DNA of 30,145 bases from Balneolales bacterium (GCA_007131535.1 SLQI01000335.1:1-30145); one strand, 5' to 3'; shown: positions 8,089-16,800, numbered from the stretch's first letter. Numbers and translations: made by a program. The notes: generated from the sequence alone by a model not told the origin.

Positions 8089-8519
8089 TGTTACCGGACT
8101 CTGAACCGCTGCTCAGCCACACCATACAAGTACGGAGCCGGTATAGCGAAACTGACAAAATGGGCTATGTCTATCATGGCCGGTTTCTGGAATATTTTGA
8201 AATGGCTCGTACCGAGTTTATCCGGGAAGCCGGCCTGCCCTATAAAGAATTGGAAGACCGGGGAGTGATGCTGCCGGTACGGAGGACCCAAATCGAGTTT
8301 AACCGACCTGTATTTTATGATGAGCTGATGAACGTCTCTATGCTCATTTACCGGCAACCCGACGTGCGGCTGGAAACATATTATACCGTAACTACGGCGG
8401 ATGCGCAAAAACCCAATGTAATAGGGTGGGTGCAGCTTGTGTTTGTTGACGGCACAACGCGGCGACCAATGGAGGCACCGCCGGAGTTCCTGCATGGGAT
8501 GAAAAAGTTTACCGGATAG
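8088..8519 (+). CDS. YbgC/FadM-type acyl-CoA thioesterase (hotdog fold)
   Basis: This 143-aa protein matches the 4-hydroxybenzoyl-CoA/YbgC thioesterase family, which hydrolyses acyl-CoA thioesters in the cytoplasm. The active-site loop is clear: RYSETDKMGYVYHGRFLEYF at about 18-37, with the probable catalytic Asp23, followed by the long helix EMARTEFIREAG. The strand IEFNRPVFYDE is also typical. The substrate chain length cannot be read. It overlaps accA by one base, which supports a link with acyl-CoA metabolism, possibly clearing surplus acyl-CoA. In Proteobacteria YbgC belongs to the Tol-Pal cluster, but no tol genes are nearby. Confidence 0.9.
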   Translation: MLPDSEPLLSHTIQVRSRYSETDKMGYVYHGRFLEYFEMARTEFIREAGLPYKELEDRGVMLPVRRTQIEFNRPVFYDELMNVSMLIYRQPDVRLETYYTVTTADAQKPNVIGWVQLVFVDGTTRRPMEAPPEFLHGMKKFTG

Positions 8520-8548
8520 AAAACGGTAAAACCAGACTTCTTTTGGAG

Positions 8549-9391
8549 ATGGATAAACAAATAGAATACATCGTTACTCTGGCCTTGAAAGAGGATATCG
8601 GAGACGGGGATATCACTACGCGTGCCATCTATTCCGGGCGCGAGTACATCGAAGCCGAATTTATCGCAAAGCAAAACGGTACTGTGGCCGGGCTGGAAGT
8701 GGTTCGTTATATCTTCCACCAGCTTGACAGCGATGTTCGCTTTGAAACCGATATTCAGGATGGCGACCGTGTTCAGCGCGGCCAGCTGATCGCATCGGCC
8801 AAAGGAGCGGCTAATGTAATTTTGACCGGCGAACGTACAGCTCTGAACTTTTTACAACGCATGAGCGGTATTGCCTCCCGAACCCGATATTTCGTTGATC
8901 TGGTGGACGGAACCGGCGCCGCTATCCTCGATACCCGTAAAACCGCACCGGGGCACCGTATGCTTGATAAGTGGGCCGTGCGGCTCGGTGGCGGGCAAAA
9001 CCATCGCATGGGATTGTACGACCGGTATTTGATCAAAGAAAATCATATAAACGTAGCCGGCAGCATCTCGGAAGCCATCAACAGATGTGCCCGACAGCGG
9101 AATGAAACCGATGAAAAACCACTCATTGAAATTGAGGTTAAAAACATTAGTGAAGTCAAAGAAGCCGCTTCTCATAAAGATGTTGATGTCCTGATGCTGG
9201 ATAATATGTCGCTGACGAATATGGCCAGGGCCGTTTCTGTAGTTGACGGGAGAAAAAAGCTGGAGGCCTCCGGTAATGTGAATTACGAGACCGTCCGGCC
9301 CATAGCCGAAACCGGTGTCGACTACATTTCGGTCGGGGAGCTTACTCATTCGGTACAGGCTCTCGATATTTCGTTGTTATTTGCCGAGTGA
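8549..9391 (+). CDS. nadC: Nicotinate-nucleotide pyrophosphorylase (quinolinate phosphoribosyltransferase)
   Basis: NadC converts quinolinate and PRPP to nicotinate mononucleotide with loss of CO2 and PPi, in de novo NAD synthesis. The 280-aa length is normal. Motifs in order are EDIGDGDITT (15-24), RTALNFLQRMSG (96-107), LDTRKTAPG (127-135), GGGQNHRMGLYD (147-158), LIKENH (161-166), IEIEVK, DVLMLDNMS and EASGNVN near the C-terminus; PRPP- and quinolinate-binding basic residues are all present. I chose ATG 8549; an in-frame TTG at 8543 would add two residues. It lies 29 nt after the thioesterase. nadA and nadB are not in the window. Confidence 0.97.
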   Translation: MDKQIEYIVTLALKEDIGDGDITTRAIYSGREYIEAEFIAKQNGTVAGLEVVRYIFHQLDSDVRFETDIQDGDRVQRGQLIASAKGAANVILTGERTALNFLQRMSGIASRTRYFVDLVDGTGAAILDTRKTAPGHRMLDKWAVRLGGGQNHRMGLYDRYLIKENHINVAGSISEAINRCARQRNETDEKPLIEIEVKNISEVKEAASHKDVDVLMLDNMSLTNMARAVSVVDGRKKLEASGNVNYETVRPIAETGVDYISVGELTHSVQALDISLLFAE

Positions 9392-9428
9392 ACCAAAATA
9401 ACGGCCCGGACAAATTCCACCGATTTCC

Positions 9429-9875
9429 ATGAATGAAGCCTCAAAAACGGTTCTGATTCTCGCTGTGGTAATGAGCTTCGTGCTTATATTGGCCTGGCTT
9501 CCGGCATTTCTGTATCAGAATATTGCTGAGTGGTATCAGTCCGGAATCACAAGGTTATTCAGTAGTGTTTGTCATCAACAGCCGGACCGAATGTTTGATG
9601 TCGGGGGCACTCATGCCGCAGTGTGCAGCCGGTGTACCGGCATTTATGCCGGATGGGCTGCCGGCCTGTGGGGAGCCGCTATCGGCCTGAAACAAGAGAT
9701 AGCTTTTCCCCGCAGGTATGTGATGATGATAATTGTTGGAATTACTGTTATCATTGGGGTGGATATTGTTGCGCAATGGATTGCTTTTTGGGAAGGATCC
9801 AACATGCAACGAGCCGTTTTGGGACTTTTATGGGGAGCCGCTATTATCAGCATTTTATTAACCCGAAATAATTAG
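9429..9875 (+). CDS. DUF2085 family membrane protein
   Basis: This 148-aa integral membrane protein has four predicted helices (about 8-28, 70-86, 97-117 and 124-144). Its hallmark is the cysteine-rich loop SVCHQQPDRMFDVGG then AVCSRCTGIYAGW (about 45-80), the DUF2085 signature. The CxxC and preceding CHQ suggest metal binding or a redox function, but no biochemical role is established for the family to my knowledge. It starts 37 nt after nadC and ends 8 nt before the next membrane protein, so it is probably in the same operon. Confidence 0.85.
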   Translation: MNEASKTVLILAVVMSFVLILAWLPAFLYQNIAEWYQSGITRLFSSVCHQQPDRMFDVGGTHAAVCSRCTGIYAGWAAGLWGAAIGLKQEIAFPRRYVMMIIVGITVIIGVDIVAQWIAFWEGSNMQRAVLGLLWGAAIISILLTRNN

Positions 9876-9883
9876 TTTGCAAT

Positions 9884-10462
9884 ATGGAGCTTGATCAGCA
9901 AAAACCGTCATTTATTCGCCAGGCCGTTACCATAGGTCTGATATTCGCTGCGGTTCTGTTTTTTCTGGAGATCCTCACGGGGTTGATGGTAATCTACTCA
10001 TCACCTTCGGCCGGGATGTTGGTGCTTTCAATGTTTTCAGGTGCGGTTGGGTGTCTTGTTGCCGCATTTGCGGGTATGTTCGGCACGCGCATGTACGTGC
10101 GCGAATTTGCCGTACCCATGACCTTCGGGGATGGTGCCAAGCTGGGATTGGTTACAGGCTTGGTAGTAGCTTTCGGTAATACGTTTTTGGATGTACTCTG
10201 GCTAACCATCAATCCGGGTTTTCAGGAAAACCTGCTGGAGGCTTCTATTGAAAACATTGAAGCGATGCAGATACCGGAGGAACAAAAAGATCAAATGATA
10301 GACGCCCTGTATACCGAAACCCAGGATGCCGGTTCAGCTTCGGCCATCGGAATTAATCTGGTTGGCCAGGTTTTCATTTTCGGAATTCTTAACACCCTCA
10401 CCGGTATGCTTGGTGTTCGGTTTTTTGCTACACAGCCGGGTCAGGAACAGGAGCAAATCTAA
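9884..10462 (+). CDS. DUF4199-like membrane protein
   Basis: This 192-aa hydrophobic protein has four likely membrane helices (about 13-37, 43-65, 85-107 and 155-178). A polar stretch between helices three and four (about 113-148, rich in Glu, Gln, Asp and Met) probably faces one side of the membrane. The pattern and the surrounding genes fit the DUF4199 family common in Bacteroidota; I recognise no catalytic motif. It ends with TAATG, overlapping the CPBP protease start by one base. Confidence 0.7.
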   Translation: MELDQQKPSFIRQAVTIGLIFAAVLFFLEILTGLMVIYSSPSAGMLVLSMFSGAVGCLVAAFAGMFGTRMYVREFAVPMTFGDGAKLGLVTGLVVAFGNTFLDVLWLTINPGFQENLLEASIENIEAMQIPEEQKDQMIDALYTETQDAGSASAIGINLVGQVFIFGILNTLTGMLGVRFFATQPGQEQEQI

Positions 10463-11400
10463 TGGAGCCGAATAACTTTTCGGGAGCTGAACACCTGAAG
10501 CCCTGGTTTGATCGCAACGGATTCTCCCCCTGGGTAGTAGCCCTGCTCTGGATCATGATAACTTTTATCCTGTTTCAGATGGGAGGGGCCGTATTTGCGA
10601 TTATCGGATTGCTGATTAGTCCGAATGTGGAGTTCTCACTTGAAGCCCTGGAGCAATTAAGCGGTGAGGTCGGGATTTTGTTCTGGGCTAATACATTTAG
10701 TCAGGTTTTGTTCCTGGCTTTGGGAACCTGGATTTTTGCGCGGCTCTCCGTTCACCCGCCGCAACGTGCTGAGTTTTTTCGTATGCAGGCGCCGAAAGGA
10801 ACGGCAGCTATCAGTGTTTTAGCAGCACTCATCATATTTGCGATGCAGCCACTGGTTTGGCTTCTGTCCTGGATCAACCTTCAGCTGCCTGTGCCTGAAA
10901 CACTGGTTGCATTTGAACAGGGGCAGATGGAGATGATCGAGCAGATTTTAACCGGCGACTATTTCATTATGCTGACCATCATGCATGTGGCGCTGGTACC
11001 GGCTATCTGTGAAGAGGTGCTTTACCGCGGATATATACTACGGCTATTCGAGCGTTCGTGGGGTATCTGGGCGGCAATAATTATATCCGGTATTATTTTT
11101 GGATTATATCACCTGAGGCTAACCCAGATAATTCCATTGGCGGCTATCGGTATCGTACTCGCCTGGGTTACCATTAAGTCGGGCAGCCTGATGCCCGCGA
11201 TTGTCGGGCACTTTGTGAATAATGCAGGCAGTGTCATCGCAGCGTATGTACGCCCCGATCTTATGTTTGATGAAGAAATCACAACGGAATTGCCTTCAAT
11301 TTGGTTGATAATGTTGAGTGCCGTTGTAACCATTATACTGTTTCAGGCGGTCATCAACATTGCTAACATACATCACACAGATAAACAGGAGGCTGTATGA
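10462..11400 (+). CDS. CPBP family intramembrane metalloprotease
   Basis: This 312-aa protein is a CAAX-protease/bacteriocin-processing (CPBP, Abi) family member, with about eight membrane helices. All three zinc-site motifs are present: ICEEVLYRG with Glu184-Glu185 and Arg189, FGLYHL with His217, and GHFVNNAGS with His250. It is therefore probably an active membrane glutamic/metalloprotease, but the substrate is unknown. An AGGAG about nine bases before the ATG gives it a better ribosome binding site than most genes here. The start overlaps the DUF4199 stop by one base, and its end overlaps the DUF2007 start by four (ATGA), so expression of the three is probably coupled. Confidence 0.92.
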   Translation: MEPNNFSGAEHLKPWFDRNGFSPWVVALLWIMITFILFQMGGAVFAIIGLLISPNVEFSLEALEQLSGEVGILFWANTFSQVLFLALGTWIFARLSVHPPQRAEFFRMQAPKGTAAISVLAALIIFAMQPLVWLLSWINLQLPVPETLVAFEQGQMEMIEQILTGDYFIMLTIMHVALVPAICEEVLYRGYILRLFERSWGIWAAIIISGIIFGLYHLRLTQIIPLAAIGIVLAWVTIKSGSLMPAIVGHFVNNAGSVIAAYVRPDLMFDEEITTELPSIWLIMLSAVVTIILFQAVINIANIHHTDKQEAV

Positions 11401-11702
11401 TAAACTCCGATAGTAGAGCACCACAAATTGAAGGTTGGGTATGTATTTACAGGACCTCGGTTGAGCATGAAGCCGAAATGGTGAAAAACTATTTCGCGGA
11501 TATGGAAATGCCGTGTGAAATTCTTAACAAAAAAGATCGCTCTTATACGGTCAACTTCGGCTCGCTGGCCCAGATATTTGTCTACGTGCCTGAAGAGCAA
11601 AAAGAGGAGGCGGAAAAGGCTTTAAACGAATGGCAAAATGCCGAAATTAAAGGAGGTCCGCAGGACGACGATGATGAATCCGAAGAAGCGGACAATCAAT
11701 AA
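11397..11702 (+). CDS. DUF2007 domain protein (putative signal-transducing protein)
   Basis: This 101-aa soluble protein fits DUF2007 (PII-like fold in known structures). The typical core is WVCIYRTSVEHEAEMVKNYF (about 12-31), MPCEILN (38-44), then a strand FVYVPEEQKEEAEKAL (60-75). The C-terminal 20 residues are very acidic (DDDDESEEAD). A strong AGGAGG lies four bases before the ATG, which overlaps the end of the CPBP protease gene by four bases. DUF2007 proteins are often encoded near membrane proteins, but no ligand is established. Confidence 0.85.
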   Translation: MINSDSRAPQIEGWVCIYRTSVEHEAEMVKNYFADMEMPCEILNKKDRSYTVNFGSLAQIFVYVPEEQKEEAEKALNEWQNAEIKGGPQDDDDESEEADNQ

Positions 11703-11716
11703 AATAACAAAGTACA

Positions 11717-12529
11717 GTGTCCGAACTGGGTAAGAGAATTGCATTCGGGGTCGCAGCAGCCCCGGTTTTTATGGGTGTGGTGTGGTTAGGCGGATGGGCA
11801 TTCAAAATTATGGTGCTCGCTATTGTTGTATTAATACAACTGGAAATCGTCTACATGTTGCGAAAAGCGGGTTTCCACATTTATGTTCTGCCGGTTTTAG
11901 TACTGGGGGGAGTTGTACTTGCCTCTTCGTTTGCCAATACGATAGTGCCGTTTTTTGCGGTTGTATTTTTATGGTTGATTCTCGTTGTCGTTCTGTTTCC
12001 TCACCCTGCAACCGCCTTTTATGGACTCATGAGCACCTTGTTTGCCGGGCTATATGCTCCGGCGGGATTATTATTTCTCATCCTGATGCGCGACTACTCA
12101 CCCGATTATGCCGGGTTTGCTCTTGCGTTTACTTTAATCTTGATGGTTTGGGGGAGTGATATATTCGCGTACTTCACCGGTAAAAATTTCGGTAAACGAT
12201 TGTTGGCCCCGTCCATCAGCCCTAAAAAAACATGGGAGGGTGCCGCCGGTGGGTTATTGGGTGCCCTTGTAGCACTGGTTTTGTGTTGGTTACTGATTCC
12301 TGATTTTCCTTTTAAACTCCTGACATTACTACCGCTTGCGCTGATTACTGCCGTTGTCGGTCCCTTCGGAGATCTGCTTGCCAGCCGGTTAAAACGTGCC
12401 GTCGATGTCAAAGATTCATCTACTCTGCTGCCGGGTCATGGAGGGTTCCTTGACCGTTTCGATGCTATGATCGCCGTGATGCCGGCCGCCTACATCTACC
12501 TGTTCCTCATCGGTGCGTTTGGAGGTTGA
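11717..12529 (+). CDS. cdsA: Phosphatidate cytidylyltransferase (CDP-diacylglycerol synthase)
   Basis: CdsA makes CDP-diacylglycerol from phosphatidic acid and CTP in the inner membrane, the branch point of phospholipid synthesis. The 270-aa protein has about seven to eight membrane helices. WGSDIFAYFTGKNFGKRLL and SPKKTWEG lie mid-protein. The full CdsA signature (SRLKRAVDVKD, then LPGHGGFLDRFD) is at about 223-249 and includes the catalytic Asp and Lys residues. The start is GTG at 11717, since the membrane helix begins within ten residues and no ATG fits. It is the last gene of the forward cluster, 14 nt after DUF2007. A small inverted repeat (TGACC/GGTCA, 12527-12540) spans its stop, without a T-run. 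Confidence 0.95.
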   Translation: MSELGKRIAFGVAAAPVFMGVVWLGGWAFKIMVLAIVVLIQLEIVYMLRKAGFHIYVLPVLVLGGVVLASSFANTIVPFFAVVFLWLILVVVLFPHPATAFYGLMSTLFAGLYAPAGLLFLILMRDYSPDYAGFALAFTLILMVWGSDIFAYFTGKNFGKRLLAPSISPKKTWEGAAGGLLGALVALVLCWLLIPDFPFKLLTLLPLALITAVVGPFGDLLASRLKRAVDVKDSSTLLPGHGGFLDRFDAMIAVMPAAYIYLFLIGAFGG

Positions 12530-12693
12530 CCGGGAGGTCATCGAATAATTCGAGCATGTCGTTCTGTCAGAATTTTTATGAACCTGACAGCGCCAAAATA
12601 TGTTACGAGTAAGAATCCCAAAGACTTCACCAAGTATGTAATTTTTGGAGCGTTTTGACTTCCTAAATTAGTACCTGTAAGAAAAGTGGCAGT

Positions 12694-12858
12694 GTCGTAA
12701 GAAAACTCACGATGCCATTTGGAAACAACAGGTAATTATGGTAAATCAGTAGATTAAGAAAAATTGGGTGTTTGGCTCCATGAGTTGTTTTAAACCCAAT
12801 TACCTGAATTACTGAATTACCGAACATACTGCACCAGATATTGGCGTTTTCTTACGAC
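12694..12858. repeat. Nested inverted repeat in the cdsA-epimerase gap
   Basis: The 379-nt gap at 12530-12908 holds concentric inverted repeats. The outer pair is a perfect 13-mer (12694-12706 and 12846-12858). Inside is a perfect 9-bp pair (12729-12737 and 12798-12806), and inside that a perfect 8-bp pair (12762-12769 and 12794-12801) that overlaps its right arm. Degenerate GAATTAC units occur around 12806-12870. No gene, tRNA or promoter is recognisable in the gap, and 12541-12693 shows nothing else I can name. The architecture recalls the larger element at 7-519, although the sequences differ. A small MITE is the likeliest reading. Confidence 0.55.
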
Positions 12859-12908
12859 TCTAATTACCGAATTATCCTAATCTCAAATTAAACCCACCCT
12901 ATTGGCTT

Positions 12909-13805
12909 ATGAAAGTCCTCATCACCGGCGGCACAGGCTTTATCGGATCGTATCTTTGCAAGCACCTGGAAGATCGGGGGGATTCGGTTATGATTCTTAC
13001 CCGGAATCCCCGGAAGTATTCAGATACGGAAAGCCGATCCTATCACAAGCTCGACAATGAATTGCCGGAACTGGTTGAACAGGCCGATGCCATCATTAAC
13101 ATGGCCGGTGAAAATCTGTTTGATCAACGCTGGACCAAAACAGCCAAAGAACGAATTCGTTCAAGCCGGCTTGATATCACCAAAGCACTGGTGGAGGCCG
13201 TAGGCAAGGCGGAAAAACGGCCGGATGTGTTGGTTTCCGGTTCCGGCGTAAACTATTACGCTCCACAGGGAGATAACGAGATAGATGAAACCCATGCGCC
13301 TGCTGATGATTTTCTGGCCCGGCTGTGTGTGGAATGGGAGCAAGCAGCTTCGGAAGCAACCCGGTTCGGAGTGCGCGTGGCAATTTCACGTACCGGGGTA
13401 ACACTGGAACAGGACGGTGGCGCATTGGCCAAAATGCTGACTCCGTTTAAACTCTTCGCAGGCGGGCCGCTGGGGGGAGGGAGTCAGTATTTCCCCTGGA
13501 TTCACATGGAAGATCTCTGCCGTAGTTTTTTGTTTGCCATTGACACCCCCAAGTTGGAGGGGCCGTTTAACAACGTGGCTCCGAATCCGGTAACCATGGA
13601 TATGTTTGCACGTGAGCTGGGTAAAGCAATGGGGCGCCCGTCGATGTTCAGAGTACCTGAATTTGTGCTCAAAACAGCCCTGGGTGAGGCTGCGTTGCCG
13701 GTTTTAGCAAGTCTGAACATTAAGCCGGCGAAGCTGTTGAATGCCGGTTTCACTTTTAATTACCCGTATGTAGATCAGGCACTGAAAGCTATTGTTGAAA
13801 AGTGA
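12909..13805 (+). CDS. TIGR01777 family NAD-dependent epimerase/dehydratase-like protein
   Basis: This 298-aa protein is an atypical extended SDR of the TIGR01777 (YfcH-like) group. The nucleotide-binding GGTGFIGSYL is at 7-16, followed by ILTRNPRK. INMAGENLFDQRWT at about 63-76 is the family hallmark, and PFKLFAGGPLGGGSQYFPWIH at about 177-197 is another. The C-terminal part matches the DUF1731 domain (VPEFVLKTALGEA, and KPAKLLNAGFTFNYP at the end). The reaction is unknown; YfcH-type proteins are annotated as sugar epimerases without firm substrates. It appears to be a single-gene unit between two non-coding gaps. No ribosome binding site is obvious before the ATG. Confidence 0.88.
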   Translation: MKVLITGGTGFIGSYLCKHLEDRGDSVMILTRNPRKYSDTESRSYHKLDNELPELVEQADAIINMAGENLFDQRWTKTAKERIRSSRLDITKALVEAVGKAEKRPDVLVSGSGVNYYAPQGDNEIDETHAPADDFLARLCVEWEQAASEATRFGVRVAISRTGVTLEQDGGALAKMLTPFKLFAGGPLGGGSQYFPWIHMEDLCRSFLFAIDTPKLEGPFNNVAPNPVTMDMFARELGKAMGRPSMFRVPEFVLKTALGEAALPVLASLNIKPAKLLNAGFTFNYPYVDQALKAIVEK

Positions 13806-13952
13806 GTAGCGGGGTTTATTAACTTATTTGTAAAAAATCATCAATAGTTTTTGAATAGTCCTTAAAACCTCTGATCATTATTGCATTCATAAAATGGGGG
13901 TTGCCTGTACGGAATTATGTGCAGCCGGCCTGTTTGGATTACACAAAATGCT

Positions 13953-16310
13953 ATGCCTATGAATGCAAGATACCACTTACACAATGGCCTTTCTCTGTTT
14001 GCACTTTTTATAGTCACCGGTCTGTTTTTAACAGCAGAGGCTCAGGATAAAGCTAATTTTGAACAGGCCGAACGGTTTACTACCGACCGCATGTCAGATA
14101 AAACCGGCGACCTGCGGGTCTGGCCCAACTGGATAGATGATGAAGACCGGTTTTGGTACGAATTTGATACACCGGATGGTCGTTTCTGGCAATTTGTTGA
14201 CGCAGCGGCAGCATCAAAACAGGATCTGTTTGATCATGAAGCTATGGCTGCCCGGCTGAACGAGGAGTTCGATGAACCGTTTGATCGCTACGACCTGCCT
14301 CTTGAAGATTTCGATTACGATACCGATGAAGAGCTGTTCAAATTTCATGTAGATAGTATTGAATTTACCTATGATATCGACCGGGAAGAGCTGGTCAGGG
14401 GGGATACACTTGAACCGGATGATGATGAAAACTGGAAAAACTATTCTCCGGATTCCACTTGGATTGCGTTTGCTCGCGAGCACGATCTCTACCTTATGGA
14501 AGCCGACGACCCCGATAGCGTTGAACACCGGCTTACCGAAGATGGTGAGCGCTGGTACAGCTTTCAGACCGATCATGGTGATACAACATCCGGCGAACGA
14601 CTTCCGGCCCGGGCCCAATGGTTTGAGGATTCTCAAAAATTATACGTTAAACGCCAGGACTGGCGGGATGTAGAAAAACTTTGGGTGATAGATGCTCTTG
14701 CCGAACCCCGACCTGAGCTCGAAGAATACAAATATGCCATGCCCGGCGAAGAAGATATTTACGAGGATGAATTGCTGGTTTTTGACGTCGACTCCAAAGA
14801 GCGTGTAGAGCTGGATGTCGAAAAATGGCCTGATCAATCTATCGGTGGAGTATATTTTAACCGGGGTGGGATTTTTACTACGGATGAATCCGATTACATT
14901 TACTTCTTACGGCGGGATCGAACCTGGGAAGAAATTGATGTCTGCCGAGGGAATACCGAGACAGGGGAAGTCGAAGTTCTCTGGTCGGAAACCAGCCGCC
15001 CCTATTTCAATACCCGGTTTCTGGATCTGGCTATCATCAATGAAGGCGAGGAATTCCTTTGGTGGTCGGAGCGCGGCGGTTGGGGACAACTCTATCGTTA
15101 CGACAGCGAAGGCAATCTGCAAAACCGGATCACCGATGGCTACTACAATGTAGGTGATATCGCAAAAATTGATACTACGGGTCAGACGGTATATTATCAG
15201 GCTTTCGGCAAGGAGGATAATATGCATCCTTACTACGCCAGCTACTATCGCGTAAATTTTGATGGTACCGGAAATCAGCGGCTGACTCCGGAAGATGCAC
15301 ACCATTCTTTCAGTATGTCGGATACCAAGAACTTTTTTGTTGATAATTACTCCCGGGCTGATCAGGAGCCGGTAACGGTATTGCGCGATAATCAGGGTAA
15401 TCACATCATGGAAATTGAACGGGCGGATCTGAGCAAGCTGCGCGATATTGGATGGCAGGAACCTGAGCTGTTTTCAGTTAAAGCGGCTGATAACAACACG
15501 GATATTTACGGAGTGATGTGGAAGCCGTTTGATTTCGACCCGGACAAAGAATATCCGGTTATTTCTTATGTGTATCCCGGTCCGCAAACCGAGCCGTTTC
15601 CTGTCGGATTCAGTCTCAACCAGCGGCAGACGCTGGCCCAGCTCGGTTTTATCGTGGTAGCACCGGGGCAGCGAGGTGGTAGTCCCATACGCCACAAACA
15701 TTACCACACCTATGGCCATGATAACCTGCGGGATTATCCGCTGGAGGATAATAAGTTCGTACTCGAACAGCTGGGAGAACAGCATGATTTCATCGATATG
15801 GACCGTGTAGGAATTTACGGTCATTCCGGTGGCGCGTTTATGTCTACGGCAGCTTTGCTGACCTATCCGGATTTTTATGATGTGGCCATTTCCTCAGCCG
15901 GAAATCATGACAACAACATCTATAACATCTGGTGGGGTGAAGTTCATCACGGGGTTACCGAGAAAACCCGTACGGTGGAAAAAGAGGATGAGGACGGCGA
16001 GGCTTATGAAAAGGAAGAGACCTATTTCGAATCCGAAATCCCGGCCAACCAGGAACTGGCTGAAAACCTGGAAGGTAACTTATTACTGGTCACCGGCGAT
16101 ATGGATAGCAATGTTCATCCGGCCGGAACCATCCGTATGGCTGAAGCCCTCATCAATGCAGGAAAGCGTTTTGATTTTATGTTATTCCCCGGTATGCATC
16201 ACGGTTTTGGCCGGTATAGTGATTACTTCGAACGCATAACCTGGTACTACTTTGCCGAACATCTTCTGGATGATTACCGCACCGACATCAACATGAATCT
16301 TCCGGATTAA
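13953..16310 (+). CDS. Exported S9 family prolyl oligopeptidase / dipeptidyl-peptidase IV-like
   Basis: About 785 aa from ATG 13953. A signal peptide is clear (hydrophobic core GLSLFALFIVTGLFLTAEAQ), and ATG 13959 is equally possible; an ATG at 13917 would add an unlikely 12-residue extension. Residues about 60-520 form a DPP4-like beta-propeller, unusually rich in Asp and Glu. The C-terminal alpha/beta-hydrolase domain carries the nucleophile GHSGG (Ser625), GDMDSNVH (Asp718) and HHGFG (His750), so the catalytic triad is intact. It should cleave peptides, probably after Pro or Ala, in the periplasm or outside the cell. Between Ser and Asp lies a highly charged insert (about 672-695, rich in Glu, Lys and Asp). 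A 16-bp palindrome (16301-16316) spans the stop codon. Confidence 0.92.
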   Translation: MPMNARYHLHNGLSLFALFIVTGLFLTAEAQDKANFEQAERFTTDRMSDKTGDLRVWPNWIDDEDRFWYEFDTPDGRFWQFVDAAAASKQDLFDHEAMAARLNEEFDEPFDRYDLPLEDFDYDTDEELFKFHVDSIEFTYDIDREELVRGDTLEPDDDENWKNYSPDSTWIAFAREHDLYLMEADDPDSVEHRLTEDGERWYSFQTDHGDTTSGERLPARAQWFEDSQKLYVKRQDWRDVEKLWVIDALAEPRPELEEYKYAMPGEEDIYEDELLVFDVDSKERVELDVEKWPDQSIGGVYFNRGGIFTTDESDYIYFLRRDRTWEEIDVCRGNTETGEVEVLWSETSRPYFNTRFLDLAIINEGEEFLWWSERGGWGQLYRYDSEGNLQNRITDGYYNVGDIAKIDTTGQTVYYQAFGKEDNMHPYYASYYRVNFDGTGNQRLTPEDAHHSFSMSDTKNFFVDNYSRADQEPVTVLRDNQGNHIMEIERADLSKLRDIGWQEPELFSVKAADNNTDIYGVMWKPFDFDPDKEYPVISYVYPGPQTEPFPVGFSLNQRQTLAQLGFIVVAPGQRGGSPIRHKHYHTYGHDNLRDYPLEDNKFVLEQLGEQHDFIDMDRVGIYGHSGGAFMSTAALLTYPDFYDVAISSAGNHDNNIYNIWWGEVHHGVTEKTRTVEKEDEDGEAYEKEETYFESEIPANQELAENLEGNLLLVTGDMDSNVHPAGTIRMAEALINAGKRFDFMLFPGMHHGFGRYSDYFERITWYYFAEHLLDDYRTDINMNLPD

Positions 16311-16562
16311 TCCGGATTCGATTATTGATGCCAATTAACACAATCAACTCACGCTGGTCGAGGGCGGATCCCTGCTCCACGACCGGCGGGTTGGATAGTT
16401 GAGCTGGTGCGGGGAGTCCCTTGGGGAAGGAATCGAATGGATAATTGAATACCTGAGTTCGATTCTAAATTTTTATCGACCAAGTGGGGGTTTTGGGGCA
16501 CTTGACATGTCTGTTGCTGGTTGCTTGTTGCTGGTCAATTCGGTTGTTATCAGCTTCACACC

Positions 16563-16800
16563 CATCCATTTCCGTTGACTTCAGTCAACGGATAGTGCCT
16601 CCCCCTCTAATAAACGCGGGGCTTTAGCCCCGCTACTTCCCCCGTCCCACAAATCCAGCCATCCTTTTTCTCAAGCTGAGGTATCCCTGCATGGAAGGAC
16701 TTTTAAAAATATGACAAGCTACCTGTACGGGGCTAAAGCCCCGTTTTTTAGTCGTTAAGGGCGCCGTTTACCCGTTGACTGAAGTCAACGGAAATGGATG
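16563..16800. repeat. 238-bp REPIN-like element with double nested palindromes
   Basis: The ends are a perfect 29-bp inverted repeat (16563-16591 and 16772-16800). Each end itself contains a hairpin, CCGTTGACT and AGTCAACGG around two bases. Inside, two further hairpins of the GGGGCTnnAGCCCC type lie at 16616-16633 and 16727-16744, mirroring each other. About 90 bp of unique sequence forms the middle. This is the layout of REP doublets mobilised by RAYT transposases in other bacteria. No RAYT is encoded in the window. A diverged relative is at 518-592. Confidence 0.75.
16728..16749 (+). terminator. Possible intrinsic terminator within the REPIN-like element
   Basis: A stem CGGGGCT/AGCCCCG with a two-base loop at 16728-16743 is followed by six Ts (744-749). 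It could stop transcripts from the S9 peptidase gene, whose stop is about 420 nt upstream. The mirror hairpin at 16616-16633 has a T-rich stretch when read on the minus strand and could stop the opposing lipoprotein transcript. Terminator function is a guess from structure. Confidence 0.3.
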
